A stretch of DNA of 64,000 nt from Xanthomonas sp. AM6 (GTDB lineage Bacteria > Pseudomonadota > Gammaproteobacteria > Xanthomonadales > Xanthomonadaceae), in contig NZ_CP106869.1 of the NCBI RefSeq assembly GCF_025665335.1, positions 1,204,501 to 1,268,500 on the forward strand, in the 5' to 3' direction. A program made the position numbers and the translations under genes. Numbering within the stretch: the stretch's first letter is position 1; every line of letters starts with the position of its first letter. Below, in pieces: positions 16,070 to 25,461 of the stretch. The notes beneath the pieces are model-generated. The model saw nothing but the letters and a program-made list of their open reading frames with translations, was not told the DNA's origin and ran no database searches.

Positions 16070-18379
16070 TCAGAACTTGCCGTTGAACGTGACGAAGAAC
16101 TGCCGCGGCGCGCCGGCCATCAGCGTCTGGTTGTAGCCGTTGGGATCGGAGACCACGTAGCCGTTGGTGCCGACGGTGGCGAAGTAGCGCTTGTCGAACA
16201 GGTTGGTTACGTTGGCGCTCAGGCCCAGGTTCTGGAACATGCCGACCTGGCCGAAGTCGTAGCCGGCGCTCAGGTCGAAGCGCCAGTAGCTCGGCACCGA
16301 CGAATCGTTGAGGTAGCTGATGTAGCGGCGGCCGGTGTACTTGCCGTCCAGCGCCGCATGCCAGCCGGCATTCTCATAGGCCAGGCTGCTGGAGAACATC
16401 CACTCCGGGATGCCGACCACGCGCTTGCCGGACGTGGCCACCACGCCGCCGTTGAGGTAGTCGTCCTGGTAGGTGGAGTCGTCGTAGGACAGCGAGTTCA
16501 GCCAGCGCAGCTGCGCGATCGGACGCCACATCACCGCCAGGTCGGCGCCCTGGCTGCGCACCGAGCCGACGTTGTTGAGCGTGGCCGAGCAGGTCTGGAT
16601 CGCGCTGCACGGCGAGGTCACCAGCAGGCGGTCGTCGAAGGTGGTGTGGTACAGCGCCAGCGACGCCTCGATGCCGTCGCCGCGCACGCGGTAGCCCAGT
16701 TCGTAGGTCTGCGCGGTTTCAGGCTCCAGCGAGTGCTTGATCGCGTCGAACGCCGCCTGCGATTCCTGGAACGGAGTGAAGCCGAAGCCGGCCATGTTCT
16801 TGTTGTAGGACGCGTAGATTTCCTGGTGTTCGTCGAGCTTGAAGTTCACGCCCACCTGCGGCAGCAGGTCCGAATCGGCCTTGATCTCGCCGGCGGCGTT
16901 GGCGGTGGTCGGCACCAGCGACTGCGCGGTGGTGTCCACCTGCAGCTTCTTGGCGCCGAAGTTCACCGTCAGGCGTTCGTCGAGCAGGCGCAGCGTGTCC
17001 TGCGCGTAGAACATGCGCGTGTCGGTTTCGTAGTGCTGGGAGAACCCGCGCTCGAACCGGGTGCCGGCCTTGTTGAAGTAGAACAGATCGGTGAACGGGC
17101 CGTCGAGCAGGAAGTAGTTGCGCTCCTGCACGGTCTTGGCGTTCTGGTACCAGCCGCCGATCTCGATCTCGTTGCCGGCGACGGTGAAGTTCAGCGACGC
17201 GGTGACGCCATGCCGGTTGAGCCGGTAGTCGGTGGTGCGCATCGACAACGGCACCGTGGCCGAGGAGGGCACGTACGGCGTGGTCCACTGCCCCTCGCCG
17301 TTGTTGTCGTGGTAATAGCCGGCCAGGTTCAGCGTGGCCGTGCCGCCGAGGTTGAAGGCGCCGCTGAGCGCGGCCAGGTTGTCGTCGCGCAGGCCGGCGC
17401 CAGAGTAGTACGACGCGTCGGCCTTGCCGTAGTCGGCCGGCAGGGCGTTCAAGGACGCCGGGTAGCTGCCGTTGCCGTTGAGCGCGTTGGCGATCTGCAC
17501 CGCGCTGTTCCAGTCCGGCATCAGGTAGTCCCAGTCCCAGCCCAGCGCCTTCTGCGAGGTCAGCGACAAGTCCATGATGTCGTATTCCTTGCGCTTGGAA
17601 CTGTCCAGGAACAGGCTGACCCGGTTGCCGTCGCCCCACTGGTACAGCGCCTTGACGTTGGCCTGGCTGTATTCGTTGTTGCCGTAGCCCTTCCACTTGT
17701 CCGTCTCGCCGTGCACCAGCGAGGTGTACATCGAGAACCCGTTGATGTCGCCGGTGTCGCCGCGCAGGTAGGTGCGGCGGGCGGAATCGGAGCCGAAGGT
17801 CTGGCTGAAGCGGATGCCCGGCTCGGCATCCGGGTCGTCGGAGTAGTAGCGCACGGTGCCGCCGAGGTTGCTGCTCGAGGCGGTACCCAGCGCGCCGGCG
17901 CCCTGCGCCAGTTCCACCGAGCCCACGTTCTCGGAGATGATCGCGCGGGTCACCTGCAGGCCGTCGCTGACGCCGTAGCTCATGTTGCCCAGCGGCACGC
18001 CGTCCAGGGTGAAGCCCAGCCGGCTCTGGTCGAAGCCGTGCAGGCTGATCGCGGTCGACCACTCGTAGGCGCCCCACGCATCGGCCGACTGGAACTGCAC
18101 GCCGGGCAGCTTGTCCAGCACCTTCAGCGCGCTGGTGCCGGGGGCGGCGATGCCGATGTCCTCGCGGGTGATGCGCTGCACCTGGCGGGTGGTGCCGGTG
18201 GACACCACGGTGATCGCATCGAGCATCGTCGCATCGCCGCCGCTGGTGGCGGCCGCCGCGTCGGCGTTGGCGCCGTCGGCCGCCGGCGCGGTCTCGGCCA
18301 GTGCGGCGAAGGCCGGCAGTGCGGACGCGACGGCGAGCACCAGCGCGTGCAGGCGCAAGGATCTGGAGGTGGGGGTCAT
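16070..18379 (-). CDS. TonB-dependent outer-membrane receptor
   Basis: 769-residue ligand-gated importer: signal peptide (residues 1-28, cut near ALA-ET), TonB-box-like DAITVVSTG, plug domain (LDKLPGVQFQSADAWGAYEWS, LDGVPLGNMSYG, VELAQGAGALGTASSSNLGGTV), then a 22-strand barrel ending in FFVTFNGKF with the terminal Phe needed for BAM assembly. ATG 18379 is chosen because it begins the signal peptide; the frame continues upstream without family similarity. Its ligand is unknown; no Fur box was identified by eye. Xanthomonads carry dozens of such receptors for plant carbohydrates and iron. Divergent from rimK across a 297-nt gap and followed by a clear terminator. Confidence 0.93.
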   Translation of the reverse strand: MTPTSRSLRLHALVLAVASALPAFAALAETAPAADGANADAAAATSGGDATMLDAITVVSTGTTRQVQRITREDIGIAAPGTSALKVLDKLPGVQFQSADAWGAYEWSTAISLHGFDQSRLGFTLDGVPLGNMSYGVSDGLQVTRAIISENVGSVELAQGAGALGTASSSNLGGTVRYYSDDPDAEPGIRFSQTFGSDSARRTYLRGDTGDINGFSMYTSLVHGETDKWKGYGNNEYSQANVKALYQWGDGNRVSLFLDSSKRKEYDIMDLSLTSQKALGWDWDYLMPDWNSAVQIANALNGNGSYPASLNALPADYGKADASYYSGAGLRDDNLAALSGAFNLGGTATLNLAGYYHDNNGEGQWTTPYVPSSATVPLSMRTTDYRLNRHGVTASLNFTVAGNEIEIGGWYQNAKTVQERNYFLLDGPFTDLFYFNKAGTRFERGFSQHYETDTRMFYAQDTLRLLDERLTVNFGAKKLQVDTTAQSLVPTTANAAGEIKADSDLLPQVGVNFKLDEHQEIYASYNKNMAGFGFTPFQESQAAFDAIKHSLEPETAQTYELGYRVRGDGIEASLALYHTTFDDRLLVTSPCSAIQTCSATLNNVGSVRSQGADLAVMWRPIAQLRWLNSLSYDDSTYQDDYLNGGVVATSGKRVVGIPEWMFSSSLAYENAGWHAALDGKYTGRRYISYLNDSSVPSYWRFDLSAGYDFGQVGMFQNLGLSANVTNLFDKRYFATVGTNGYVVSDPNGYNQTLMAGAPRQFFVTFNGKF

Positions 18380-18676
18380 CGGAATTCCAATAAAGATGGG
18401 GAGACGTTTGGGGGCTTGCCGCGCGAGGCGTGACGGCCAGCACACGGCCTGTGCGGCCCGCCCGCCACCATGCAACGGTTTTGTGAAGGTTTCGGGGCGG
18501 TCCTGTGTCGGCTGTGGGACAGCCCGATGGTGCCGATCGCGTGCACGTCCGGAGAAGCCGGTGCCGCGCTGCCGCCGCGTGCGCGCCCTGCTGACGGGCG
18601 GCGCGTGTACTGTGCCGCCCCGCGGCGCCGGCGGCGCAACGTATGATGCCGGGCCAGCCACCGCCGTCGCGCCTCG

Positions 18677-19570
18677 ATGAAGCTCGCCATCCTGTCCCGC
18701 AACACCAAGTTGTATTCGACGCGCCGGCTGGTCGAGGCCGGTCGCGAACGCGGGCATACGGTGCGCGTGCTCGACCCGCTGCGCTGCTACATGCGCATCG
18801 CCGCCGGGTCCTTCACCATGCACTACAAGGGCAAGCCGATCACCGGCTACGACGCGGTGCTCCCGCGCATCGGCAATTCCGTCACCCGCTACGGCACCGC
18901 GGTGTTGCGCCAGCTGGAGATGATGGGCGTGCGCACGCCCAATCCGTCCGATGCGATCCTGCGTGCGCGCGACAAGCTGCGCGCCCACCAGCTGCTGGCG
19001 GCCAAGGGCATCGACATGCCGATGACCGTGTTCGGCGACAACCCCGACGACACCGGCGACCTGCTGTCGATGCTGGGCCCGCCGCCGCACGTGGTGAAGT
19101 TGAACGAAGGCACCCAGGGCACCGGCGTGATCCTGACCGAGAAGACCAGCGCCTCGCGCGGCGTGGTCGAGGCGCTGCGCGGCCTGTACGCCAATTTCCT
19201 GGTGCAGGAATTCATCGGCGAGGCCGAGGGCGCCGACCTGCGCTGCTTCGTGGTCGGCAACCAGGTGGTCGCGGCGATGCGTCGGCAGGCCCCGGAAGGC
19301 GACTTCCGCTCCAACCTGCACGTCGGCGGCAGCGCGCAGCTGGCGACCGCCAGCCGCGGCGAACAGGAGGTGGCGGTGCGCTCGGCCAAGGCCCTGGGCC
19401 TGGGCATTGCCGGGGTCGACCTGATCCGCTCGCGGCGCGGCCCGCTGGTGCTGGAAGTCAACTCGACCCCCGGCCTGGAGGGGATCGAGGCGGTATGCGG
19501 GCTGGACATCGCCGGCAAGGTCATCGAGCACCTCGAAACCAGCGTGAACCGAAAGAAATCAACTGCTTAG
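18677..19570 (+). CDS. rimK: ATP-grasp ligase RimK
   Basis: 297-residue ATP-grasp ligase that adds glutamates to the C-terminus of ribosomal protein S6. Features: N-terminal preATP-grasp fold ([22 protein letters not shown]), [15 protein letters not shown] for ATP phosphates (about residue 138), [18 protein letters not shown], and Mg-binding [14 protein letters not shown] near residue 258. Length and sequence fit RimK closely. Stands alone on the plus strand. Confidence 0.94.
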   Translation: MKLAILSRNTKLYSTRRLVEAGRERGHTVRVLDPLRCYMRIAAGSFTMHYKGKPITGYDAVLPRIGNSVTRYGTAVLRQLEMMGVRTPNPSDAILRARDKLRAHQLLAAKGIDMPMTVFGDNPDDTGDLLSMLGPPPHVVKLNEGTQGTGVILTEKTSASRGVVEALRGLYANFLVQEFIGEAEGADLRCFVVGNQVVAAMRRQAPEGDFRSNLHVGGSAQLATASRGEQEVAVRSAKALGLGIAGVDLIRSRRGPLVLEVNSTPGLEGIEAVCGLDIAGKVIEHLETSVNRKKSTA

Positions 19571-19686
19571 GGCGACATCCGCCTCTCCATTCTGGCTTAA
19601 CGAGGGTTTAATTCCAGGCTGCGTATGCTTCGTCGGACCGCAGCTCTGCCCTCCTCAGCAGGAACGGTAATCGGGATATATCTTTC

Positions 19687-19718
19687 GGCCCAAGCGGCCT
19701 TGCCGCTTGGGCCTTTTT
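19687..19718 (+). terminator. Strong rho-independent terminator
   Basis: Perfect stem GGCCCAAGCGG/CCGCTTGGGCC (19687-19697 with 19703-19713), 5-nt loop, followed by TTTTT. It stands 117 nt after the rimK stop and about 120 nt before the next gene. It may end rimK mRNA or a short independent transcript. Confidence 0.88.
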
Positions 19719-19836
19719 GTTCCCTGCTGACCAGCCTGTCGCCAGCTCGCCGCCGCCACAGCGCATGCGGCTTGCGGCGCCGTTCGCAGCGGGGCTACAT
19801 TGTGATTCACACCACCAAATCGCTTAGGGGACAGGG

Positions 19837-20295
19837 ATGAAGAAAGTGATCGGTTTGATGCTGGGGATGGCGCTCGCGTGCAGCGCGGCCGCTGCGCCGA
19901 AAGGTGAGGCGCCCATGAACGTGAAGAAATCGTTCGCACAGCAACTCAGTACAATTCGCCAGCAGTTGGACGACGGCAAGACCTATTCCGAACTCAGCGC
20001 GGAAAATCGCAGCAAGGTGGAAGCCGCGCTGTCGCGCATGGCGACGGTGCTGAACGCCCATCCCGACGTGGATACGCTGCGCGAGGAAGACAAGGTCGCG
20101 TTGTTCAACGATCAGGAAACGGTCAATGCGCTGCTGACCAAGGCATCGTCGGACAGCCGGCTGATCTGCAGGCGCGAAGCGGTCATCGGATCGCTGCGCA
20201 CCACGACGCAATGCAAGACCGTGGCGGAACGCCGCCGCGACAACGAGGATGCGCAGGAACTGATGCGGCGCAATCCAACTGGCAAGTACGACTGA
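19837..20295 (+). CDS. Small exported protein of a two-component operon, function unknown
   Basis: Not assigned to a known function. 152 residues with a cleavable signal peptide (MKKVIGLMLGMALACSAAAA), then a helical, charged region (KKSFAQQLSTIRQQLDDGKTYSELSAENRSKVEAALSRM) and a C-terminal part with two Cys (RLICRREA...TTQCKTV) that could form a disulfide. Start ATG follows AGGGGACAGGG. Only 8 nt separate it from the downstream response regulator, so it is almost certainly the first gene of an operon with regulator and kinase, and may modulate the periplasmic sensor domain (inference from position and export). Confidence 0.8.
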   Translation: MKKVIGLMLGMALACSAAAAPKGEAPMNVKKSFAQQLSTIRQQLDDGKTYSELSAENRSKVEAALSRMATVLNAHPDVDTLREEDKVALFNDQETVNALLTKASSDSRLICRREAVIGSLRTTTQCKTVAERRRDNEDAQELMRRNPTGKYD

Positions 20296-20303
20296 CGGGG
20301 TAA

Positions 20304-20987
20304 ATGTTGGTGCGAATTCTAGTGATCGAAGACAACAGCGACATCGCTGCCAACCTGGGCGACTACCTCGAGGACCGCGGGCATACCGTCGATTTCGCCG
20401 CCGACGGCGTCACCGGCCTGCACCTGGCGGTGGTGCACGAATTCGATGCGATCGTGCTCGACCTCAACCTGCCGGGCATGGACGGCATCGAAGTGTGCCG
20501 CAAGCTGCGCAACGAAGCGCGCAAGCAGACCCCGGTGCTGATGCTCACCGCGCGCGACTCGCTGGACAACAAGCTGGCAGGCTTCGATTCCGGCGCCGAC
20601 GACTACCTGATCAAGCCGTTCGCGCTGCAGGAAGTGGAAGTGCGGCTCAATGCGCTGTCGCGCCGCGGCAAGGGCGTGCACACCCGGGTGCTGGAGACCG
20701 GCGACCTGGAATACAACCTGGACACGCTGGAAGTGCGGCGCCAGGGCAAGCTGCTGCAGCTCAACCCGACCGCGCTGAAGATCCTGCAGGCGCTGATGGA
20801 GGCCTCGCCGGCGGTGGTGACCCGGCAGGAACTGGAAACCCGCGTCTGGGGCGAGGAACTGCCGGATTCGGATTCGCTGCGCGTGCACATCCACGGCCTG
20901 CGCGCGGTCGTCGACAAGCCCTTCGACGTGCATATGATCCAGACCCGCCACGGCATCGGCTACCGCATCGCCGCGCCCGATGCCTGA
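20304..20987 (+). CDS. OmpR-family response regulator (ColR/VgrR-like)
   Basis: 227-residue regulator: receiver with Asp53 in IVLDLNLPGMDG and Lys104 in DYLIKPF, then a winged-helix DNA-binding domain (LQLNPTALKILQALMEASPAVVTRQELETRVWGEELP...IQTRHGIGYRI). Start may be ATG 20304 or GTG 20310 (MRILVIEDNS); GACGGGG upstream serves either. Its 3' end overlaps the kinase by 8 nt. It resembles the xanthomonad ColR/VgrR regulator, reported to govern iron balance and virulence genes; that identity is from memory and needs a search. Confidence 0.88.
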   Translation: MLVRILVIEDNSDIAANLGDYLEDRGHTVDFAADGVTGLHLAVVHEFDAIVLDLNLPGMDGIEVCRKLRNEARKQTPVLMLTARDSLDNKLAGFDSGADDYLIKPFALQEVEVRLNALSRRGKGVHTRVLETGDLEYNLDTLEVRRQGKLLQLNPTALKILQALMEASPAVVTRQELETRVWGEELPDSDSLRVHIHGLRAVVDKPFDVHMIQTRHGIGYRIAAPDA

Positions 20988-22314
20988 AGCTGGGGAGTTG
21001 CCGCGTGCGGTGCGGCGACGCGGGCGCTACCGCCGCCGCCTGCGCAGCCGCATCATCCTGTCCTTCGTGCTGTTGGGCTTCGGCCTGACGGCACTGTTCG
21101 CGTTCGCGACCAACTGGGCGCGGGCGCGGGTGGAGAACCAGCTCGTCGAAGACGTGATGAATCGCAACATCGACGAGTACGCGCGGCGGTTCTTTTCCGC
21201 GCCGTCAAAGAACCCCGACCTGCCGGTGCAGCAGATGGTCGGCCGGGTGGTCAAGAGCGACCGCTTCGAGGCGCTCAAGCGCGAGCAGCCGGAGTGGTAC
21301 AACTTCTCCGACGGCATCCACACCGTCTCCGGGCGCGACGAATCGGGCAAGCCGTTTTCCTACAAGGTCGCGGTGCGCAAGACGCCCGACGTGTGGTTCT
21401 TCCTCGCCTACGACATGACCCAGACCATCCAGGGCGAGACGCAGCTCAACCGCACCCTGTTCCTGTCGGTGCTGGTGTTCAGCGCCTTGTCGCTGGTGAT
21501 CGGCTGGTGGTCGGCGTCGCGGGTGATGCGCCCGGTCTCCGATCTGGCGGCGCGGCTGCGCGCCTATCGCGGCAGTAGCGACCCCAGGCCGCTGGCGCCA
21601 CATTTCCCCGACGACGAAGTCGGGCAGCTGGCCGAGGCGCTGGACGACTACTCGGCCCGGCTCACCGAGGTGGTGCAACGCGACCGCGAGTTCAACGCCG
21701 ACGTCAGCCACGAACTGCGCACGCCGCTGGCGGTGATCCGCGGCGCCACCGAGCTGCTGCTGACCCGGCCCAATCTCGACGACAAGGTGCTGCAGCGCCT
21801 GCAGCGCATCCAGCGCGCCGAGCAGCAGTGCAGCGACCTGATCGGCTCGCTGCTGCTGCTGTCGCGCAACGAGCGCGGGCAGGGCAACAGCAACGTGGCC
21901 AAGGTCGCCGAGCAGCTGATCGAATCGCACCGCGCGCAGCTCGGCGGCAAGCCGCTGCAGCTGTTGCTGGAGGGCGAGCGCAACCTGACCATCGACGCGC
22001 CGGAGTCGGCGCTGTCGGTGGCGCTGGGCAACCTGATCGGCAATGCGGTCAAGTACACCCAGGAAGGCCAGGTGGTGGTGCGGGTGCTGAGCGATGCGGT
22101 GCAGGTGATCGACTCAGGCCCCGGCCTCAGCGAGGAAGACGCCGCCAAGCTGTTCCAGCGCGGTTACCGCGGTACCCACGCCGGGCACTCGCAGGGCGGC
22201 GGCATCGGCCTGTCGATCGTCAGCCGCCTGTGCGACCTGTATGGCTGGCAGGTCAACGTGCGCCCGGGCGCCTCCAAGGGCGTGGTGGCGACGTTGTGGT
22301 TCAGGGCGGCGTGA
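20980..22314 (+). CDS. Sensor histidine kinase (ColS/VgrS-like)
   Basis: 444-residue membrane kinase partnered with the preceding regulator (8-nt overlap). Layout: Arg-rich N-terminus, TM1 about 24-44, periplasmic domain about 45-158, TM2 about 160-178, HAMP-like linker, HisKA with VSHELRTPLAVI (His244), HATPase with NLIGNAVKYTQEG, VIDSGPGLS and GGGIGLSIVSRL. The periplasmic part contains E-Q-P-E (residues 102-105), an ExxE motif of the kind reported for Fe3+ binding in VgrS. Hence an iron or envelope-stress role is plausible but inferred. Confidence 0.88.
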   Translation: MPEAGELPRAVRRRGRYRRRLRSRIILSFVLLGFGLTALFAFATNWARARVENQLVEDVMNRNIDEYARRFFSAPSKNPDLPVQQMVGRVVKSDRFEALKREQPEWYNFSDGIHTVSGRDESGKPFSYKVAVRKTPDVWFFLAYDMTQTIQGETQLNRTLFLSVLVFSALSLVIGWWSASRVMRPVSDLAARLRAYRGSSDPRPLAPHFPDDEVGQLAEALDDYSARLTEVVQRDREFNADVSHELRTPLAVIRGATELLLTRPNLDDKVLQRLQRIQRAEQQCSDLIGSLLLLSRNERGQGNSNVAKVAEQLIESHRAQLGGKPLQLLLEGERNLTIDAPESALSVALGNLIGNAVKYTQEGQVVVRVLSDAVQVIDSGPGLSEEDAAKLFQRGYRGTHAGHSQGGGIGLSIVSRLCDLYGWQVNVRPGASKGVVATLWFRAA

Positions 22315-22338
22315 CGGCGCTGATGATCCACGGGATTC

Positions 22339-22406
22339 TGTAGGAGCGGCTTCAGCCGCGACGGGCTTTCCCGGTAGATCCAGTCGCGGCTGAAGCCGCT
22401 CCTACA
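22339..22406. repeat. REP-like inverted pair
   Basis: Units 22339-22362 and 22383-22406 are perfect 24-nt reverse complements (GTAGGAGCGGCTTCAGCCGCGAC core), 20 nt apart, between the convergent kinase gene and coaE. Same family as at 15852 and 53334. Confidence 0.9.
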
Positions 22407-22432
22407 AGAGCGCGCATTGCCGGATCGGACTG

Positions 22433-23053
22433 TTACGCGCCTTTCGTCGCCGCCAAAGCACGATATCGCCGATCCAGCGCATCCGCCGCGTCCTGCAACT
22501 GCGATGCATCGCCATCGTTGACCACGACATCGTCGGCGATGGCCAATCGCGCCGCGCGCGTGGCCTGCGCCGCGATCATCCGCTGCGCCAACTCGGCGGT
22601 GATGCCATCGCGCTGCATCAGGCGCGCATGCTGCATCGCCTCCGGCGCGTCGACCACCACGATCCGGTCCAGCCACGGATACGCCGCGCGCGCGCCGACT
22701 TCGGTCAGCAAGGGGATCGCCGCAACCGCATAGGGGCTGGCGGCCTCGCGGCACGCCTGCTGCATCAGCAGGCGGATGGCGGGGTGGGTGATCGCCTCCA
22801 GGTCGCGGCGCGCCACCGGGTCGTCGAAGATGCGCTGGCGCAGCGCGGCGCGATCCAGATTGCCGTCCTCGCGCAGGATCTGCGTACCGAACCGGGCCAC
22901 GATCTGCGCCAGCGCCGGATGCCCGGGCGCGACCACCGCGCGTGCGGCCACGTCGGCATCGGCGACGACGATGCCCTTGGCCTCGAAGCGGCGGCTCAAC
23001 TCGCTCTTGCCGGAGGCGACGCCGCCGGTCAGGCCGACGATGAAATCACTCAC
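22433..23053 (-). CDS. coaE: Dephospho-CoA kinase CoaE
   Basis: 206-residue P-loop kinase catalysing the last step of coenzyme A synthesis. Walker A is GLTGGVASGKS at residues 7-17; VADADVAAR and the ITHPAIRLLM lid region follow, with DRIVVVDAPEAMQHARLMQRDG near residue 130. It is encoded 13 nt downstream of pilD, as usual in xanthomonads, and probably co-transcribed with pilC-pilD. Confidence 0.95.
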   Translation of the reverse strand: MSDFIVGLTGGVASGKSELSRRFEAKGIVVADADVAARAVVAPGHPALAQIVARFGTQILREDGNLDRAALRQRIFDDPVARRDLEAITHPAIRLLMQQACREAASPYAVAAIPLLTEVGARAAYPWLDRIVVVDAPEAMQHARLMQRDGITAELAQRMIAAQATRAARLAIADDVVVNDGDASQLQDAADALDRRYRALAATKGA

Positions 23054-23066
23054 GCCGTCGCTCCGC

Positions 23067-23930
23067 TCAGCGCAGCCCGGACCAGCGCATGTAGGTGTCG
23101 ATGATCTCCGTGCCCCAGAAGAACGTGATCCAGCCGGCGATGGCCAGATACGGGCCGAACGGAATGGGCGTGGCCCGGTCGCGGCCCTTGGCCGCCAGCC
23201 AGATCGAGCCGAGCACCGCGCCGACCAGCGAGGAGATCAGGATGGTCGGCAGGATGCCCTTCAGTCCGCACCAGGCGCCGATCGCCGCCAGCAGCTTGAA
23301 GTCGCCATGGCCCATGCCTTCCTTGCCGGTGATCTGCTTGAACAGCCACCACACCGACCACAGCGACACATAGCCGACCGCCGCGCCGAGCAGCGCCGGC
23401 TTGGCCGGCATGTACAGATTGTCCATGCTGCCGACCAGGCCCAGCCACATCAACGGCAAGGTCAGCTGGTCCGGCAACAGCCGGGTGCGCAGGTCGATGC
23501 CCGACATCGCGACCAGGAAGCAACTGAACACGATCGCCCCGAATCCCTGCCAGCCGAAGCCGAAGCGCCAGACGCTGGCGACCACCAGCAGGCTGGTCAG
23601 CATCTCCACCAGCGGGTACTGGATCGAGATCGGCGCATGGCAATGCCGGCACTTGCCGCGCAAGGCCAGCCAACTGAACAACGGGATGTTCTCGTACCAG
23701 GACAGCTTGTGCTTGCAGTGCGGACAGTGCGACGGCTCGACCACGATCCCGGGCGGCGGCGGGTCGTAGATGTCCGGCAGCTCCAGGATCTCGCGCGAAT
23801 CGCGCTTCCACTGCCACTCCATGCGCCGCGGCAGTCGCAGGATCACCACGTTGAGGAAGCTGCCCACCAGCAAACCCAGCCCCGCCGCGGCGGGAAAGCC
23901 GAGGCCGGGGTGTTGATCGAGAAATGCCAT
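23067..23930 (-). CDS. pilD: Prepilin peptidase/methyltransferase PilD
   Basis: 287-residue polytopic inner-membrane aspartic protease that cuts type IV prepilins after Gly and methylates the new N-terminal Phe. It has the cytoplasmic zinc-type cysteine pairs (CPHCKHKLSW and CRHCHAPIS), the first catalytic Asp in MSGIDLRTRLLPD and the second in GMGHGDFKLLA. Six to eight membrane helices are evident. Six nt after pilC; also expected to process type II secretion pseudopilins. Confidence 0.96.
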   Translation of the reverse strand: MAFLDQHPGLGFPAAAGLGLLVGSFLNVVILRLPRRMEWQWKRDSREILELPDIYDPPPPGIVVEPSHCPHCKHKLSWYENIPLFSWLALRGKCRHCHAPISIQYPLVEMLTSLLVVASVWRFGFGWQGFGAIVFSCFLVAMSGIDLRTRLLPDQLTLPLMWLGLVGSMDNLYMPAKPALLGAAVGYVSLWSVWWLFKQITGKEGMGHGDFKLLAAIGAWCGLKGILPTILISSLVGAVLGSIWLAAKGRDRATPIPFGPYLAIAGWITFFWGTEIIDTYMRWSGLR

Positions 23931-23936
23931 TAATGC

Positions 23937-25196
23937 TTATCCAACGACGGAGGCCAGCTTGAAGATGGGCAGATACATGCCGATGACCATGCCGCCGACG
24001 ATGGTGCCGATGAACACCATGATCAGCGGTTCGATCAGGCTGCTCAGCGCATCCACCGCATTGTTCACTTCCTGCTCGAAGTACTCGGCCACCTTGAACA
24101 GCATCGCATCCAGCGCACCCGCCTCTTCGCCGATGGCGGTCATCTGGATGACCATGTGCGGAAACAGATTGGCCTGCTTCATCGCCACGTTGACCGGATA
24201 GCCCACCGACACGTCGTCGCGCATGCGCAGCACGGCCTTCTCGTAGACACTGTTGCCGGTGGCGCCAGCGACGATGTCCAGCGCCTCGACCAATGGCACG
24301 CCGGCACGGAAAGTCACTGCAAGTGTTCGCGCGAAGCGCGCCACGGAGCTGTTGTGCATGATCTGGCCGATGATCGGCACCTTCAGGATCAGCCGGTCCA
24401 TGCCGTGCTGCATCGACGGCGAGCGCTTATAGGCAAAGATGAAGCCGATGACGCTGCCTAGCAGCACAATCAGCAGTATCCACCAATAGGAAACCATGAA
24501 ACGAGAGGCGGCGACGATCATTTGCGTGAACGCCGGTAGGTCGGCACCAAAGCCCTTGAACACTTCTTCGAACTGCGGCACGACCCAGACCAGCAGGATC
24601 GAGCTGACCAGCAGGGCGACTGCCACCACCATGGCCGGGTAGAACAAGGCCTTCTTGATCTTGCCCTTCAAGGCCTCGATGTTTTCCTTGTAGGCCGCGA
24701 CCGTTTCCAGCACCGTTTCCAGCACGCCGGCGCCTTCGCCGGCCTTGACCAGGTTGCGGTAGAGCTCGTCGAACTGGATAGGATGCTTGCTGATCGCCTC
24801 ATAAAGCGATGAACCGCCCTCGATGTCGGTGCGGATCTGGTCCACCATCTTCTTCATGCGCGGGTTCTTGTGCCCGCTGGCGATGATCTCCAGCGACCCG
24901 ACGATGGGGACGCCCGATTTCATCATGGTCGCCATCTGGCGGCTGAAGAAGGCGATGTCCTTGGGGCTGATCTTGCTGCCGGCGGCGCCGAACAGCGGCT
25001 TGGGCTTGGGCTTGACCACCGACGGCGTAATGCCCTGGCGGCGCAGCTCCGCACGCAACAGGTTGGCATTCTTGGCGGTCTGCTCGCCCTTCATCTTGAC
25101 GCCGCGCTTGTCCGTCCCTTCCCAGACGAACGGCAGCTGCTGGCTGGTGTTGCGCGCGACAGGCTCTTTGGGTACTGCGCTACGAGTTGCGGACAT
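23937..25196 (-). CDS. pilC: Type IV pilus inner-membrane platform protein PilC
   Basis: 419-residue GspF-family platform protein that couples the PilB/PilT motors to pilin insertion. Two T2SSF repeats are visible (about residues 85-205 and 285-410), each starting with a cytoplasmic helical domain (FSRQMATMMKSGVPIVGSLEII; FARTLAVTFRAGVPLVEALDIV) and followed by hydrophobic helices. Start ATG 25196 has GGGGAG upstream; the extra upstream frame is rejected. Divergent from pilA. Confidence 0.96.
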   Translation of the reverse strand: MSATRSAVPKEPVARNTSQQLPFVWEGTDKRGVKMKGEQTAKNANLLRAELRRQGITPSVVKPKPKPLFGAAGSKISPKDIAFFSRQMATMMKSGVPIVGSLEIIASGHKNPRMKKMVDQIRTDIEGGSSLYEAISKHPIQFDELYRNLVKAGEGAGVLETVLETVAAYKENIEALKGKIKKALFYPAMVVAVALLVSSILLVWVVPQFEEVFKGFGADLPAFTQMIVAASRFMVSYWWILLIVLLGSVIGFIFAYKRSPSMQHGMDRLILKVPIIGQIMHNSSVARFARTLAVTFRAGVPLVEALDIVAGATGNSVYEKAVLRMRDDVSVGYPVNVAMKQANLFPHMVIQMTAIGEEAGALDAMLFKVAEYFEQEVNNAVDALSSLIEPLIMVFIGTIVGGMVIGMYLPIFKLASVVG

Positions 25197-25327
25197 CAGG
25201 TGTGCTCCCCGTCCAGCCATCCCCAGGCGGACATGCTCGGCATGGTATCGGTTTCCGTGGCGTCTGGCACCAGCGGTCAATGGTCAAGACTGGCCTCGAG
25301 CCACAGGGCAGCCAAGGTTTCAGTGGG

Positions 25328-25344
25328 GTGACGTTTTGCGTCAC
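25328..25344. promoter_or_regulatory. Palindrome, candidate activator site for pilA
   Basis: GTGACG-TTTTG-CGTCAC perfect inverted repeat, with a further GTGAC half-site at 25348-25352. It sits about 120-135 nt upstream of the sigma-54 promoter, the usual place for an enhancer bound by a regulator such as PilR. Assignment to PilR is inference. Confidence 0.45.
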
Positions 25345-25461
25345 TTTGTGACCTATCCTGGCAGAGGGGAAAGCCCGTCGCAATTCCTTTCTTTGCCCAT
25401 GCTGGGCGGCATTCAATGGGGCATCATGGCGGCTGGGGAGCATAGGGTCGCGTGGGGAAGT

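Noticed and set aside
18380-19531. N-terminal extension of the TonB receptor frame to 1153 codons
   Set aside because: It overlaps rimK on the other strand, and the true signal peptide begins at 18379.
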